12,143 bases of DNA from Chlamydiota bacterium (GTDB lineage: Bacteria > Chlamydiota > Chlamydiia > Chlamydiales > Waddliaceae), in contig JAAKFP010000030.1 in the NCBI GenBank assembly GCA_011065005.1, positions 1 to 12,143 on the forward strand. Direction: 5' to 3'. The position numbers and the translations under genes are program-made. Shown here piece by piece: positions 5,839 to 12,143 of this stretch. The notes under the pieces were generated by a model that saw only the letters and a program-made list of their open reading frames with translations, had not been told where the DNA came from and searched no databases. Numbering within the stretch: the first letter of the stretch is position 1; the number at the start of each line of letters is the position of its first letter.

Positions 5839-8016
5839 CTATGAAAGTTGAATGCGTCCTAGCGGCTGTATACGTATCTCCGGGACAATTTCTTGGTACG
5901 AGACAACCGAAACATCCGAAAACTCCATCTCAATCAATTTGCGGACAAAACGGCGCACATCGATGGCGGTCAGCAGTACGGGAGTTTGTCCTCCGGGGGG
6001 TGGGGGAGCTACTGTGCTTCGAATTCCTTGTAGTATGAGCTGAACGGCGTCTGGGTCGAGAGCAAGGTAGGAACCTGCTGAGGTTTGTTTGATGGCACCA
6101 CGAACCATATCTTCAATTTCGGGATCAAGGATATATACTGACAGCACAGATTGCCCTTGAGAGAATTTATAGCTAATATATCGTTTGAGTGAGGAGCGCA
6201 CATATTCCGTGAGTAGTACAGTATCTTTTTCCGTTTGGGCCCATTCGCTTAAGGATTCCAGTATTGTTCTTAGGTCTTTGATGGAGATTTGCTCTTGTAT
6301 GAGTCGTTTAAAGATGTCGGTCATCTTCTGCAGAGGGATAAGTCTGGTCACCTCCTTCACTAGATCGGGGAAGGATTTCTCCATAAATTCTAACATCGAT
6401 TTCACTTCTTGAATTCCGATAAATTCATTCGCATAGTGTCGGAAGAAATAGGAAAGGTGAAGAATCATTACCTCAAGGCTGTTCCAGAACTTAATTCCGG
6501 CTTTTTTGAGGATCTCCTGATTTTGCTCTTCAATCCAAAGTGATGGCATACCCAGAGAGTTTTTATAGGTAGTAAACGACAGGTTGTATCGCCGCAGGTT
6601 TTCTTCCGTTTCATTTGTGAGAAGATGTCCTTGGATGACTTTTCCTCGAATAATTGGTACCTCGTTGAGGTGGATCGAATATTCATCAGGTTCTAGGATG
6701 GGGGAGTCTGTTCTAACATGCACCCCCGGGAAGCGGACACCTAAGTCAGCATACAAAGCCTGACGCATTCTTGGGATCATGAGATCGATAAAGCTTTGCC
6801 CCCTTTCCCTTTGGGCTTTTTGAATTTGAGCGCTTAACCCCGAACCGCATTCAAGGATGACGGGTAGGGTTAGAGCATAGCTGTCCACTCCACCGCCTGC
6901 GACTACTTTGTGTCCTTTTACGGCGGTATCCATCGTTGCCTTTTGTTCTGTAGCGGAGGATATTCCCCCTTCAGTACCTGGAACAATTCCAGCTTCCAGT
7001 TGCTGTGCTTTGTTTGACCACACCGCGTAACCGATCAGCCCCAGCACTGCTGAGAGGATGAGAAATGGCGCTTTTGGGAAACCTGGGAGGACTGCTAGTC
7101 CCATACAGAAGGCCGCTGCGATCATGAGCGCTTTGGGCTGCCTTAATATCTGGGTTGAGATCTCTTTCCCTAGGTTTGTATCTTCCTCACTAGAAACCCG
7201 AGTTGTGACAATACCGGCAGTGATGGAGATTAACAGTGCTGGAATTTGGGAAACAAGACCGTCACCTATGGATAGGATGGAATATGTTTGGATCGCATCC
7301 TCTGCAGACATGTTATTGAAGCCCATCCCAATCGTCAGTCCTCCGACGACGTTGATGATCGTGATGACAATACCGGCGATCGCGTCACCTTTAACGAACT
7401 TCATCGCACCATCCATTGCACCATACAGCTGACTTTCCTTTTGGACTGCGAGACGTTTTTCACGAGCTTCATTAGAATCTAAAATTCCCGCTCGCATGTC
7501 CGCATCGATACTCATTTGCTTACCGGGCATCGCGTCCAAAGTAAAACGAGCGGCAACTTCGGCGACACGTTCGGCACCTTTGGTGATCACGATGAAGTTT
7601 ACTAATGTAATAATCAAAAAGATGATGCCACCGACGACGAAGTTTCCACCGACGACGAAGTTTCCAAATTGGAAGATAATGTCACCGGCATCGGCATTCA
7701 GCAAGATCTGCCGCGTTGAGGCAATATTTGTTCCTAGGCGGTATAGCGTGGTGATCAGCAATAGCGATGGGAATATAGAGAGATGGACCGCACTTGGAAT
7801 ATACAATGACACCATGAGCAGGGTCACAGATACCGTCAGGTTGAGGGCGATCAAGTAGTCAATAACAATTGGTCCAATGGGCAAGATGATCATGGCTATG
7901 ATGCCAATGATCAATACGGCCAAGGCGAGATCACTGCCACGTGAAATTGCTGAAATAGATCTTTCCCCTCCTAGCCTGGCGGTGATGCCATCAAGAACTC
8001 TTCTGATAAATCCCAT
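5839..8016 (-). CDS. sctV: SctV/CdsV, T3S export gate (FHIPEP/LcrD-FlhA family)
   Basis: The product has 725 residues, the normal family size (chlamydial CdsV is slightly above 700). The N-terminal half (about 28-330) is a membrane domain with roughly eight hydrophobic segments. The family signature lies in the loop at 143-177: ITKGAERVAEVAARFTLDAM followed by PGKQMSIDADMRAG. RLGTNIASTRQIL at 93-105 is also typical. After a linker (335-370) comes a cytosolic domain of about 350 residues that forms the nonameric export gate in this family and receives chaperone-substrate complexes. It is the second gene of the operon, 45 bases after sctU, with AGGAGA (8025-8030) eight bases before its ATG. The repeated NFVVGG at 120-129 is normal for the family, although the coding DNA is an exact 18-base tandem. 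The stop is TAG. Confidence 0.97.
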   Translation of the reverse strand: MGFIRRVLDGITARLGGERSISAISRGSDLALAVLIIGIIAMIILPIGPIVIDYLIALNLTVSVTLLMVSLYIPSAVHLSIFPSLLLITTLYRLGTNIASTRQILLNADAGDIIFQFGNFVVGGNFVVGGIIFLIITLVNFIVITKGAERVAEVAARFTLDAMPGKQMSIDADMRAGILDSNEAREKRLAVQKESQLYGAMDGAMKFVKGDAIAGIVITIINVVGGLTIGMGFNNMSAEDAIQTYSILSIGDGLVSQIPALLISITAGIVTTRVSSEEDTNLGKEISTQILRQPKALMIAAAFCMGLAVLPGFPKAPFLILSAVLGLIGYAVWSNKAQQLEAGIVPGTEGGISSATEQKATMDTAVKGHKVVAGGGVDSYALTLPVILECGSGLSAQIQKAQRERGQSFIDLMIPRMRQALYADLGVRFPGVHVRTDSPILEPDEYSIHLNEVPIIRGKVIQGHLLTNETEENLRRYNLSFTTYKNSLGMPSLWIEEQNQEILKKAGIKFWNSLEVMILHLSYFFRHYANEFIGIQEVKSMLEFMEKSFPDLVKEVTRLIPLQKMTDIFKRLIQEQISIKDLRTILESLSEWAQTEKDTVLLTEYVRSSLKRYISYKFSQGQSVLSVYILDPEIEDMVRGAIKQTSAGSYLALDPDAVQLILQGIRSTVAPPPPGGQTPVLLTAIDVRRFVRKLIEMEFSDVSVVSYQEIVPEIRIQPLGRIQLS

Positions 8017-8061
8017 TATTGTATTCTCCTAAAACCTGCCTCAATTTTTTGTATCGACAAC

Positions 8062-9198
8062 CTATTCATCTTCTTGTTTTTCAGAATGTATTGTTGATAG
8101 TTCTATCTTTTCTTCCTCACCTTCGTCATAATCTATATCTTGGTCAAAGTCGTATTCTTCTTCAAGAGAAGAAATCCAGCGTAGGATTTCAGCCATGGCT
8201 TCATAGGTATCTTCTGGAACATATTCATAGATCTCTCCATTTTGCCACAGTTCATTTGCTAACTTGATATTTCGGATAACAGGGATCTCATACTCTTCAG
8301 CATATTTGGTGATTCTCTCTGCCAGTATTCCCTCTCCCATCGCCAAAATATAAGGGGCTGCGTCAATTTCCCGATTATACCCTATTGCTATCGCTAAATG
8401 AACAGGATTGGTGACAACGGCAGCAGCTTTTTGCACACCACCCGCAGGTCCTTGTGAGTAAGCGATTTCCTGAGCAATTTGCTTCCGTTTTCCTTTGATC
8501 TGCGGGTCACCTTCCGTGTTTTTATACTCTTGCTTGACTTCGAATTTTTCCATCATCATCTCTTTACCGAAATTGTACTTCTGATAGGCAAAGTCGAGAA
8601 TAGCCACCGCAATAAAAAAGAGGCCAACCTTCAGGACAACCTCCATAAGAAAAGCGTGGAAGATGAGCAGAGCGCCTGACATGGGTAGCGTTACTGCTTT
8701 TGTCAATACTGGTAGACTTTTATAGACGACACCGTAAATGAGATAGGCAGCGACAGAGATTTTAACTATGGACTTGATTAGCTCTACAAGGGTCTTCATT
8801 TTAAACTTGGCTTTAAGGTTCTGAACGGGATCAAACTTTTTAATATCGAATTTGAAAACTTCGACAGAGAACACAGGCCCCACTGCCAAGAAGTTGACTA
8901 TAACCCCTACCATAGCCACTATTGCCATGATGGGGATGACGGCGGTGAATATCGTCATGATCCCTTCTTTATACATGATGGGTATCAGCCTATAGAGATC
9001 GTCATGGGGCACCAATGTAAAGGCGGAAATAATGAAGCTACCGACTTTATCGTAGAGGTAACCACTAAAGCCTATCACCAGGGATATGGAAACGATAAAA
9101 GTGAAAGCAGAAGGAAGATCCTGAGACTTAGCGACTTGTCCCTTTTTTCTTGCATCCCTGAGTTTTTTTGGTGTTGCCTTTTCGGTTTTTTCAGCCAT
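8062..9198 (-). CDS. sctU: SctU/CdsU, T3S substrate-specificity switch (YscU/FlhB family)
   Basis: The product has 378 residues from the Met at 9198, which gives the family-typical opening MAEKTEKATPKKLRDARKKG; 13 codons further upstream are open but do not fit. Hydrophobic segments at about 30-60, 77-108, 143-163 and 173-205 form the membrane domain. The cytosolic domain carries the autocleavage site as TNPVH (Asn264-Pro265-Val266-His267), where most relatives have NPTH. Asn and Pro, between which the chain is cut, are kept. SctU changes secretion from early to later substrates and contacts SctV, encoded directly after it. The C-terminus (345-378) is a strongly acidic tail, longer than in the roughly 360-residue Chlamydia protein. 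It is the first gene of the operon, behind a strong promoter candidate at 9365-9394. Confidence 0.95.
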   Translation of the reverse strand: MAEKTEKATPKKLRDARKKGQVAKSQDLPSAFTFIVSISLVIGFSGYLYDKVGSFIISAFTLVPHDDLYRLIPIMYKEGIMTIFTAVIPIMAIVAMVGVIVNFLAVGPVFSVEVFKFDIKKFDPVQNLKAKFKMKTLVELIKSIVKISVAAYLIYGVVYKSLPVLTKAVTLPMSGALLIFHAFLMEVVLKVGLFFIAVAILDFAYQKYNFGKEMMMEKFEVKQEYKNTEGDPQIKGKRKQIAQEIAYSQGPAGGVQKAAAVVTNPVHLAIAIGYNREIDAAPYILAMGEGILAERITKYAEEYEIPVIRNIKLANELWQNGEIYEYVPEDTYEAMAEILRWISSLEEEYDFDQDIDYDEGEEEKIELSTIHSEKQEDE

Positions 9199-9359
9199 CT
9201 TTCGTATAATCCTACTCAATAGGATGGATAACATCACTATTAAGGTTTAAGGTTAATTCGTCAAATTATTGAGACATGAAGGGTTCTATATTGCCAAAAC
9301 AGCATTTTTTTACATAAAAAAACCCTCTATTTTTAGATATTACTATCTAAACCCTTCAT
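9199..9359 (-). promoter_or_regulatory. Structured leader of the sctU operon
   Basis: A transcript from the promoter at 9365-9394 would start near 9358 and have a leader of about 160 bases. Three pairings are visible. ATGAAGGGTT at the very 5' end (9359-9350) is perfectly complementary to AACCCTTCAT (9285-9276). AGGGTT (9326-9321) can take over part of the same partner. TTTAGATA/TATCTAAA (9351-9344 and 9339-9332) forms a local 8-bp hairpin overlapping the 5' arm. The pairings exclude each other in part, as in an attenuator, but no terminator stem with a directly following U-run is seen. Function is inferred. Confidence 0.4.
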
Positions 9360-9364
9360 ACTCT

Positions 9365-9394
9365 AGTATACTCCAAATCTTAAGGGGCTGTCAA
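9365..9394 (-). promoter_or_regulatory. Strong sigma-70-type promoter for the sctU-sctV-copN-chaperone operon
   Basis: On the minus strand a consensus TTGACA (9394-9389) is followed after 18 bases by TATACT (9370-9365). This is the best promoter match I see in the window. It points at sctU, whose start codon is about 160 bases downstream. The major chlamydial sigma factor (sigma 66) recognises similar boxes. The -10 lies in the palindrome AGTATACT (9365-9372). Confidence 0.75.
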
Positions 9395-9420
9395 GAAAAA
9401 ACTTACAGAGACATATGTTA

Positions 9421-9449
9421 TTGCCTTCTAATTTTTAGATGGTTAGAAT
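9421..9449 (+). promoter_or_regulatory. Promoter candidate for ychF and the downstream genes
   Basis: TTGCCT (9421-9426) and TAGAAT (9444-9449) are separated by exactly 17 bases, matching the consensus at four and five of six positions. The -35 lies 27 bases from the -35 of the sctU promoter on the other strand, so the two are back to back. The -10 is inside a dyad, TTAGATG (9435-9441) and CATCTAA (9451-9457), that could be an operator. Confidence 0.5.
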
Positions 9450-9479
9450 GCATCTAATCAATGTAGGTAAGTGTTCAGA

Positions 9480-9599
9480 CAATGGCGTCAACTTAAGCTG
9501 GGATTTTCAACGCAAAGACGCCAAGACGCAAAAATTAGGGTGTCCTTTGCGTCTTTTGCCCCTTTGCGTTTAATTTTATTTCTTAAGTTGACGCCATTG
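9480..9599. mobile_element. 120-bp foldback element with perfect 18-bp ends, in the ychF leader
   Basis: CAATGGCGTCAACTTAAG at 9480-9497 is repeated exactly, inverted, at 9582-9599. Inside the ends lie AACGCAAAGACGCCAAGACG (from 9509) and its imperfect inverted partner ending TTTGCGTTT (about 9546-9571), so the element has nested symmetry and folds along its length. It has no gene of its own. It sits between the promoter candidate and the ychF Shine-Dalgarno, so it would be in the 5' untranslated RNA. No transposase is visible and no clear target duplication flanks it. The class (MITE-like) is inferred from the symmetry. Confidence 0.8.
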
Positions 9600-9629
9600 G
9601 GGAACGGTTACCAATGTAGAGGTTATTCG

Positions 9630-10724
9630 ATGTCAGGACTTTCTTGTGGAATTGTAGGACTGCCAAATGTGGGTAAGTCGACACTTTTTAATGCTTTAAC
9701 GGCAAATCAGGTAGATTCGTCTAATTACCCCTTCTGTACGATAGATCCGAATATCGGGGTTGTCGAGGTGAAAGATCCCCGACTACAGGTCCTATCTGAT
9801 CTATCTTACAGCAAAAAGATTGTCTATGCGCCCACGCAGTTTCTGGACATTGCCGGTCTCGTTGAGGGCGCTTCAAAGGGAGAGGGACTAGGGAACAAAT
9901 TTCTAGCGAATATCCGTGAAACCGATGCTATTGTTCACGTGGTTCGTTGTTATGAATCTACAGATATCACCCACGTTACCGGAAAAATTGAACCAGTAAA
10001 GGATATAGAGGTGGTCAATTTGGAGCTGGTGTTAGCGGATTTGCAGTCTGTGGAGAAGATTCTGGCAAAAGTCGAGAAGCAGACCAAAGGGAACAAGGAG
10101 ATGACACAGGTTTTGGAGTGTTTGAAGCGTGTGCGTGATCATCTCGATAAAAATAAACCTTTGAGAACTCTCGATTTGTCGGATAATGAAAAAGAATTGC
10201 TAAAACCATATCCCCTTTTAACTTCGAAGAAAGTCCTCTATGCTGCGAATGTTTCGGAAGAGGATCTCCCTTCTATGGAAAATGAGCATGTTCAACAGGT
10301 GCGGGAATATGCTGAGGCGGAAGGGAATGCTGTGATACCCATCTGTGCGAAGTTGGAAGAGGAGATCGCTCAGCTTCCTGAGGAGGAGCAACAAGAGTTT
10401 CTGGAGAGTGTTGGGTTAGAGGAGTCGGGGTTGCAGCGGTTGATTCATGCTTCTTTCGATATGCTCGATTTGATCACCTTTTTAACCACTGGAGAGATGG
10501 AAACGCGAGCGTGGACGATAACAGGGGGAACGACAGCCGTTGAAGCTGCAGGTAAAATACATACAGACATACAGAAAGGATTTGTTCGTGCGGAGGTAGT
10601 AGCGTACGAGGATATGGTCGAGTATAACGGAAGGGTGGGGGCTCGGGAGCATGGAAAAGTCCGTTCTGAGGGTAAGGAATACGTCGTTCACGATGGTGAT
10701 GTTATCCTCTTTATGCATCATTAG
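9630..10724 (+). CDS. ychF: YchF, Obg-family P-loop ATPase
   Basis: The product has 364 residues, the standard YchF length. G1 is GLPNVGKST (10-18) and G3 is DIAG (73-76), followed by the conserved LVEGASKGEGLGNKFL loop (77-92). In place of the NKxD guanine motif it has NVSE (207-210), the change that gives YchF proteins ATP rather than GTP preference. A coiled insertion (about 125-190) and a C-terminal TGS domain (about 280-364, ending GDVILFMHH) complete the family layout. YchF binds ribosomes and is linked to stress responses and translation. The start is ATG at 9630, with AGAGG (9617-9621) eight bases upstream; the frame stays open for 53 codons further upstream only because it reads through the foldback element. 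The divergent neighbour of cdsU is also ychF in C. trachomatis. Confidence 0.97.
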   Translation: MSGLSCGIVGLPNVGKSTLFNALTANQVDSSNYPFCTIDPNIGVVEVKDPRLQVLSDLSYSKKIVYAPTQFLDIAGLVEGASKGEGLGNKFLANIRETDAIVHVVRCYESTDITHVTGKIEPVKDIEVVNLELVLADLQSVEKILAKVEKQTKGNKEMTQVLECLKRVRDHLDKNKPLRTLDLSDNEKELLKPYPLLTSKKVLYAANVSEEDLPSMENEHVQQVREYAEAEGNAVIPICAKLEEEIAQLPEEEQQEFLESVGLEESGLQRLIHASFDMLDLITFLTTGEMETRAWTITGGTTAVEAAGKIHTDIQKGFVRAEVVAYEDMVEYNGRVGAREHGKVRSEGKEYVVHDGDVILFMHH

Positions 10725-10740
10725 AAAAATAGGAGAAAAA

Positions 10741-11193
10741 ATGGCCGATATAAAAACAGTAGGTCAGGAAGTAATAGAATTCGCCATAGCTGGTGCAATA
10801 GGATTTGGAGGTGGATGCCTCGGAGGATATCTAGGAGAATCCCCAGTTTTAATGACGGGGGGTGTGTATGCGATATATGCAGTGGCGATCCATGGTTTAA
10901 GATTATTAACCCGATTCCTAGCAGAGAAGTATGAATGGAATTTTTCAACAGTTAAATTTCTTAGTGTGGCTTCGAATGCTGTTTTTATGGCTGCCCTGAT
11001 AGTTACCAGTGTTGCTCTTGGAATCCTTAATCCTACGGGTGGGATTGTTATGGGTGCTTTGTTTCTTTCTTTTTTAGGATTTGAAGTTGCGAGGGGCTTA
11101 TATGTAAAATTCGCTGGAAAAGGTGAAAAAGATCTCCCCTATTTGAAAGCTTTGAAAAGCGAAGAGTTTATTTACAAACTCAACCTAATTTAG
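10741..11193 (+). CDS. Small multi-pass membrane protein, paralogue 1, unknown function
   Basis: The product has 150 residues. It begins at the ATG at 10741, with AGGAG five bases upstream inside the 16-base gap after ychF, so it is probably co-transcribed with ychF. Two hydrophobic lobes, each long enough for a pair of membrane helices, lie at about 12-56 and 76-120. They are separated by the polar segment LAEKYEWNFSTVKFL (60-74), and a charged tail follows (121-150). SPVLMTG (34-40) and the LAEKY-WN-STVKFL block are kept in the second copy downstream: 63 of the first 120 positions are identical. I do not recognise the family. Paired hydrophobic lobes are a feature of chlamydial inclusion membrane (Inc) proteins, but the layout does not prove export. 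It does not correspond to the ribF/truB genes I recall after ychF in Chlamydia. Confidence 0.8.
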   Translation: MADIKTVGQEVIEFAIAGAIGFGGGCLGGYLGESPVLMTGGVYAIYAVAIHGLRLLTRFLAEKYEWNFSTVKFLSVASNAVFMAALIVTSVALGILNPTGGIVMGALFLSFLGFEVARGLYVKFAGKGEKDLPYLKALKSEEFIYKLNLI

Positions 11194-11196
11194 GGT

Positions 11197-11214
11197 GGCC
11201 TTGTTGCATAAATC
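11197..11214 (+). mobile_element. Solo IS903-like terminal inverted repeat
   Basis: GGCCTTGTTGCATAAATC differs at two of 18 positions from the IS903 terminal repeat as I remember it (GGCTTTGTTGAATAAATC). It begins three bases after the stop codon of the first paralogue. No transposase reading frame or partner end was found nearby, so it is at most a remnant of an excised or decayed IS5-family element. Confidence 0.45.
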
Positions 11215-11248
11215 GCAATCAACATAAACTACAGTAAACGAATATTTT

Positions 11249-11277
11249 ACCACAGAGATCACAGAGCACACAGAGAA
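11249..11277 (+). repeat. CACAGAGAT nine-base tandem tract
   Basis: Three near-identical nine-base words follow one another: CACAGAGAT, CACAGAGCA and CACAGAGAA (from 11251). No inverted partner is nearby. The word also occurs once at 1961-1970, next to the IS-end palindrome. It is constructed like the CGCGAAGAA and CGCAAAGAC tracts elsewhere in this window. Confidence 0.6.
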
Positions 11278-11357
11278 TAATAAAATATATTAATTCCTTC
11301 TGAGAACAATTCCTCGAATGGATTTAGCTTTTTCACCAACTCTTGATTTTGATTGGG

Positions 11358-11363
11358 TATAAT
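11358..11363 (+). promoter_or_regulatory. Consensus -10 box ahead of paralogue 2
   Basis: TATAAT is a perfect -10 hexamer, but no convincing -35 lies at 16-18 bases upstream. A transcript from here would have a leader of about 155 bases before the ATG at 11526. This would give the second paralogue its own promoter, apart from the ychF transcript. Confidence 0.35.
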
Positions 11364-11525
11364 CGGGTATACATAACAAAATTTCTTTTGTTTTCTCTTT
11401 CTTCTTTCCAATTTTTTTTCTATATTGAAGATAGAAGATTAAGGCAATTTAAGGGATTTTTCGATGGATTTGCCAGCCCAATTGCTGGAAGAACGGCAAT
11501 ACACTGCAGGAAAAGGAGAAAGAAA

Positions 11526-11978
11526 ATGGCTGATATAGAAACAATATTTGTGGAGACGGGAACATTTTTTTCAAGTGGCGTAGCGGGATTTGGAGTTGGA
11601 TGCTTCGTTGGATCTCATGCAAAATCTCCAGTTTTAATGACTGGAGTAGTGTGCGCGATATCCGTAGTGGCCGTGTATGGGTTAAAATTTTTAGTTGAGT
11701 CTCTAGCAGAAAAGTACAATTGGAATCTCTCAACAGTTAAATTTCTTAATGCGGCCTCGGCAGCTGTCATTGCTGTTGCTTTCGCAGTTACCACTGTTGC
11801 TCTTGGTATCTTTAGTCCTGTCGGGGCTGCGGTTTCTGGTGGTATTGTGCTCCTTATGTCAGGAGTTTCTGTTGGGATGGGCCTATATGCAAAATTTGGT
11901 GAAAAAGATCCTCTCTATTCGGAAGCTTTGGAAAATAAAGGGTTGTTCTACCTATACGCCAGATTCGTCACGATCTAG
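11526..11978 (+). CDS. Small multi-pass membrane protein, paralogue 2, unknown function
   Basis: The product has 150 residues, the same length as paralogue 1, and lies in the same direction 332 bases downstream. The ATG at 11526 has AAGGAG (11513-11518) seven bases before it and gives the shared N-terminus MADI; the frame is open further upstream, but nothing there matches the first copy. Two hydrophobic lobes (about 12-56 and 76-120) flank LAEKYNWNLSTVKFL, and SPVLMTG is conserved. The tail diverges most and ends in aromatic residues (LFYLYARFVTI). About half the residues are identical to the first copy, so the duplication is old but selection has kept the layout. The function is unknown. 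It may be a membrane or host-facing protein of a lineage-specific family. Confidence 0.8.
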   Translation: MADIETIFVETGTFFSSGVAGFGVGCFVGSHAKSPVLMTGVVCAISVVAVYGLKFLVESLAEKYNWNLSTVKFLNAASAAVIAVAFAVTTVALGIFSPVGAAVSGGIVLLMSGVSVGMGLYAKFGEKDPLYSEALENKGLFYLYARFVTI

Positions 11979-12043
11979 GTACATTCCTTTTATTTCTTCT
12001 TGCCTCTTTTTTATATTAAGTACACACGCATGGAATTTATTAT

Positions 12044-12072
12044 TTGAAAATAAAAGTGTGATTAGTTAATAT
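12044..12072 (+). promoter_or_regulatory. Weak promoter-like sequence after paralogue 2
   Basis: TTGAAA (12044-12049) and TAATAT (12067-12072) are 17 bases apart in an AT-rich tail; a perfect TATAAT (12070-12075) is also present but at a 20-base spacing. It could serve a gene beyond the window. The rest of 11979-12143 shows neither a gene nor a terminator hairpin. Confidence 0.2.
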
Positions 12073-12143
12073 AATAGTATATGGTTTATGTATTTTAGGT
12101 TTAAAAACGAATTAAACGGTAGTGTTAATATTTTAAGGTAGTA

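Larger units (their letters stand above)
11194..11525. other. Spacer between the two paralogues
   Basis: This 332-bp region holds an IS-end-like sequence right after the first paralogue (11197-11214), a CACAGAGAT repeat tract (11249-11277), a -10-like TATAAT (11358-11363) and a pyrimidine-rich stretch (11381-11425). At 11470-11498 TTGCC/GGCAA and CCAGC/GCTGG could form a small nested stem ahead of the second Shine-Dalgarno. Part of the region is open in the frame of the next gene (from 11343), but it has no ribosome site and no similarity to the first paralogue. I see no separate gene. Confidence 0.5.

Noticed and set aside
7627..7666. Exact 18-base tandem repeat within sctV
   Set aside because: It encodes NFVVGG twice, which the SctV/FlhA family normally has at this loop, so it is not an expansion.
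9199..9237. Earlier ATG for SctU at 9237
   Set aside because: The 13 extra residues precede the typical family opening MAEKTEKATPKK; the Met at 9198 fits the family and length.
9320..9358. Leader peptide ORF (MKGLDSNI) at the start of the sctU transcript
   Set aside because: It begins essentially at the predicted transcription start with no room for a ribosome site, and its codons show no regulatory amino-acid run.
9471..9629. 53-codon in-frame N-terminal extension of YchF
   Set aside because: It is the translation of the foldback element, gives residues unlike any YchF, and the family start MSGLSCGIVG at 9630 has its own ribosome site.
11343..11525. N-terminal extension of membrane-protein paralogue 2
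   Set aside because: No ribosome site and no counterpart in paralogue 1, while MADI at 11526 has AAGGAG and matches the paralogue start exactly.

Overview
The window comes from a member of the Chlamydiae, most likely an 'environmental' lineage (Parachlamydia/Waddlia/Simkania-like) rather than Chlamydia itself. The main evidence is one block of type III secretion (T3S) genes on the minus strand: sctU (cdsU), sctV (cdsV), copN/sctW and a CesT-type CopN chaperone. The block is divergent from ychF, with a phospholipase-D-family gene at its far end. As I recall it, C. trachomatis has the same core order (PLD-like CT084 ... chaperone CT088, copN CT089, cdsV CT090, cdsU CT091, ychF CT092). The proteins are clearly diverged from Chlamydia, and the spacers are longer and full of repeats.

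Layout. 1-1684: the tail of a repeat element, then a minus-strand gene for an exported protein with a transglutaminase-like (SirB1-type) domain followed by TPRs. 1685-2193: a divergent spacer with a 50-codon open frame of unknown status and a near-perfect 31-bp-arm palindrome whose ends look like IS5-family termini. 2194-3810: a membrane-anchored protein with two HKD (PLD) motifs. 3829-9198: the T3S operon, read right to left. 9199-9629: a control region with two back-to-back promoter candidates, a structured leader on the sctU side and a 120-bp foldback element on the ychF side. 9630-11978: ychF, then two paralogous 150-aa multi-pass membrane proteins of unknown function, separated by a 332-bp spacer with repeat remnants.

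How the genes fit together. SctV (export gate) and SctU (substrate-specificity switch) are inner-membrane parts of the injectisome. CopN is the gatekeeper/plug that is itself secreted, and the small protein is its likely chaperone, so the operon codes for export apparatus plus secretion control. The best promoter in the window (TTGACA, 18-bp spacer, TATACT) reads into sctU. YchF is a housekeeping P-loop ATPase. The small membrane proteins, the transglutaminase/TPR protein and the PLD protein are plausible lineage-specific host-interaction genes, but that is inference.

The most striking unexplained feature is the number of small non-coding repeats in nearly every spacer: a foldback family with 42-bp inverted ends (one full copy, one 83%-identical partial copy), an unrelated foldback with perfect 18-bp ends, an IS-end palindrome, and several short tracts of 8-10-bp words (CGCGAAGAA, CGCAAAGAC, CACAGAGAT, CACGGATTTT). 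They sit at gene ends or in leaders and may supply stop codons or RNA structure. I see no tRNA, rRNA, CRISPR array or intact transposase gene.
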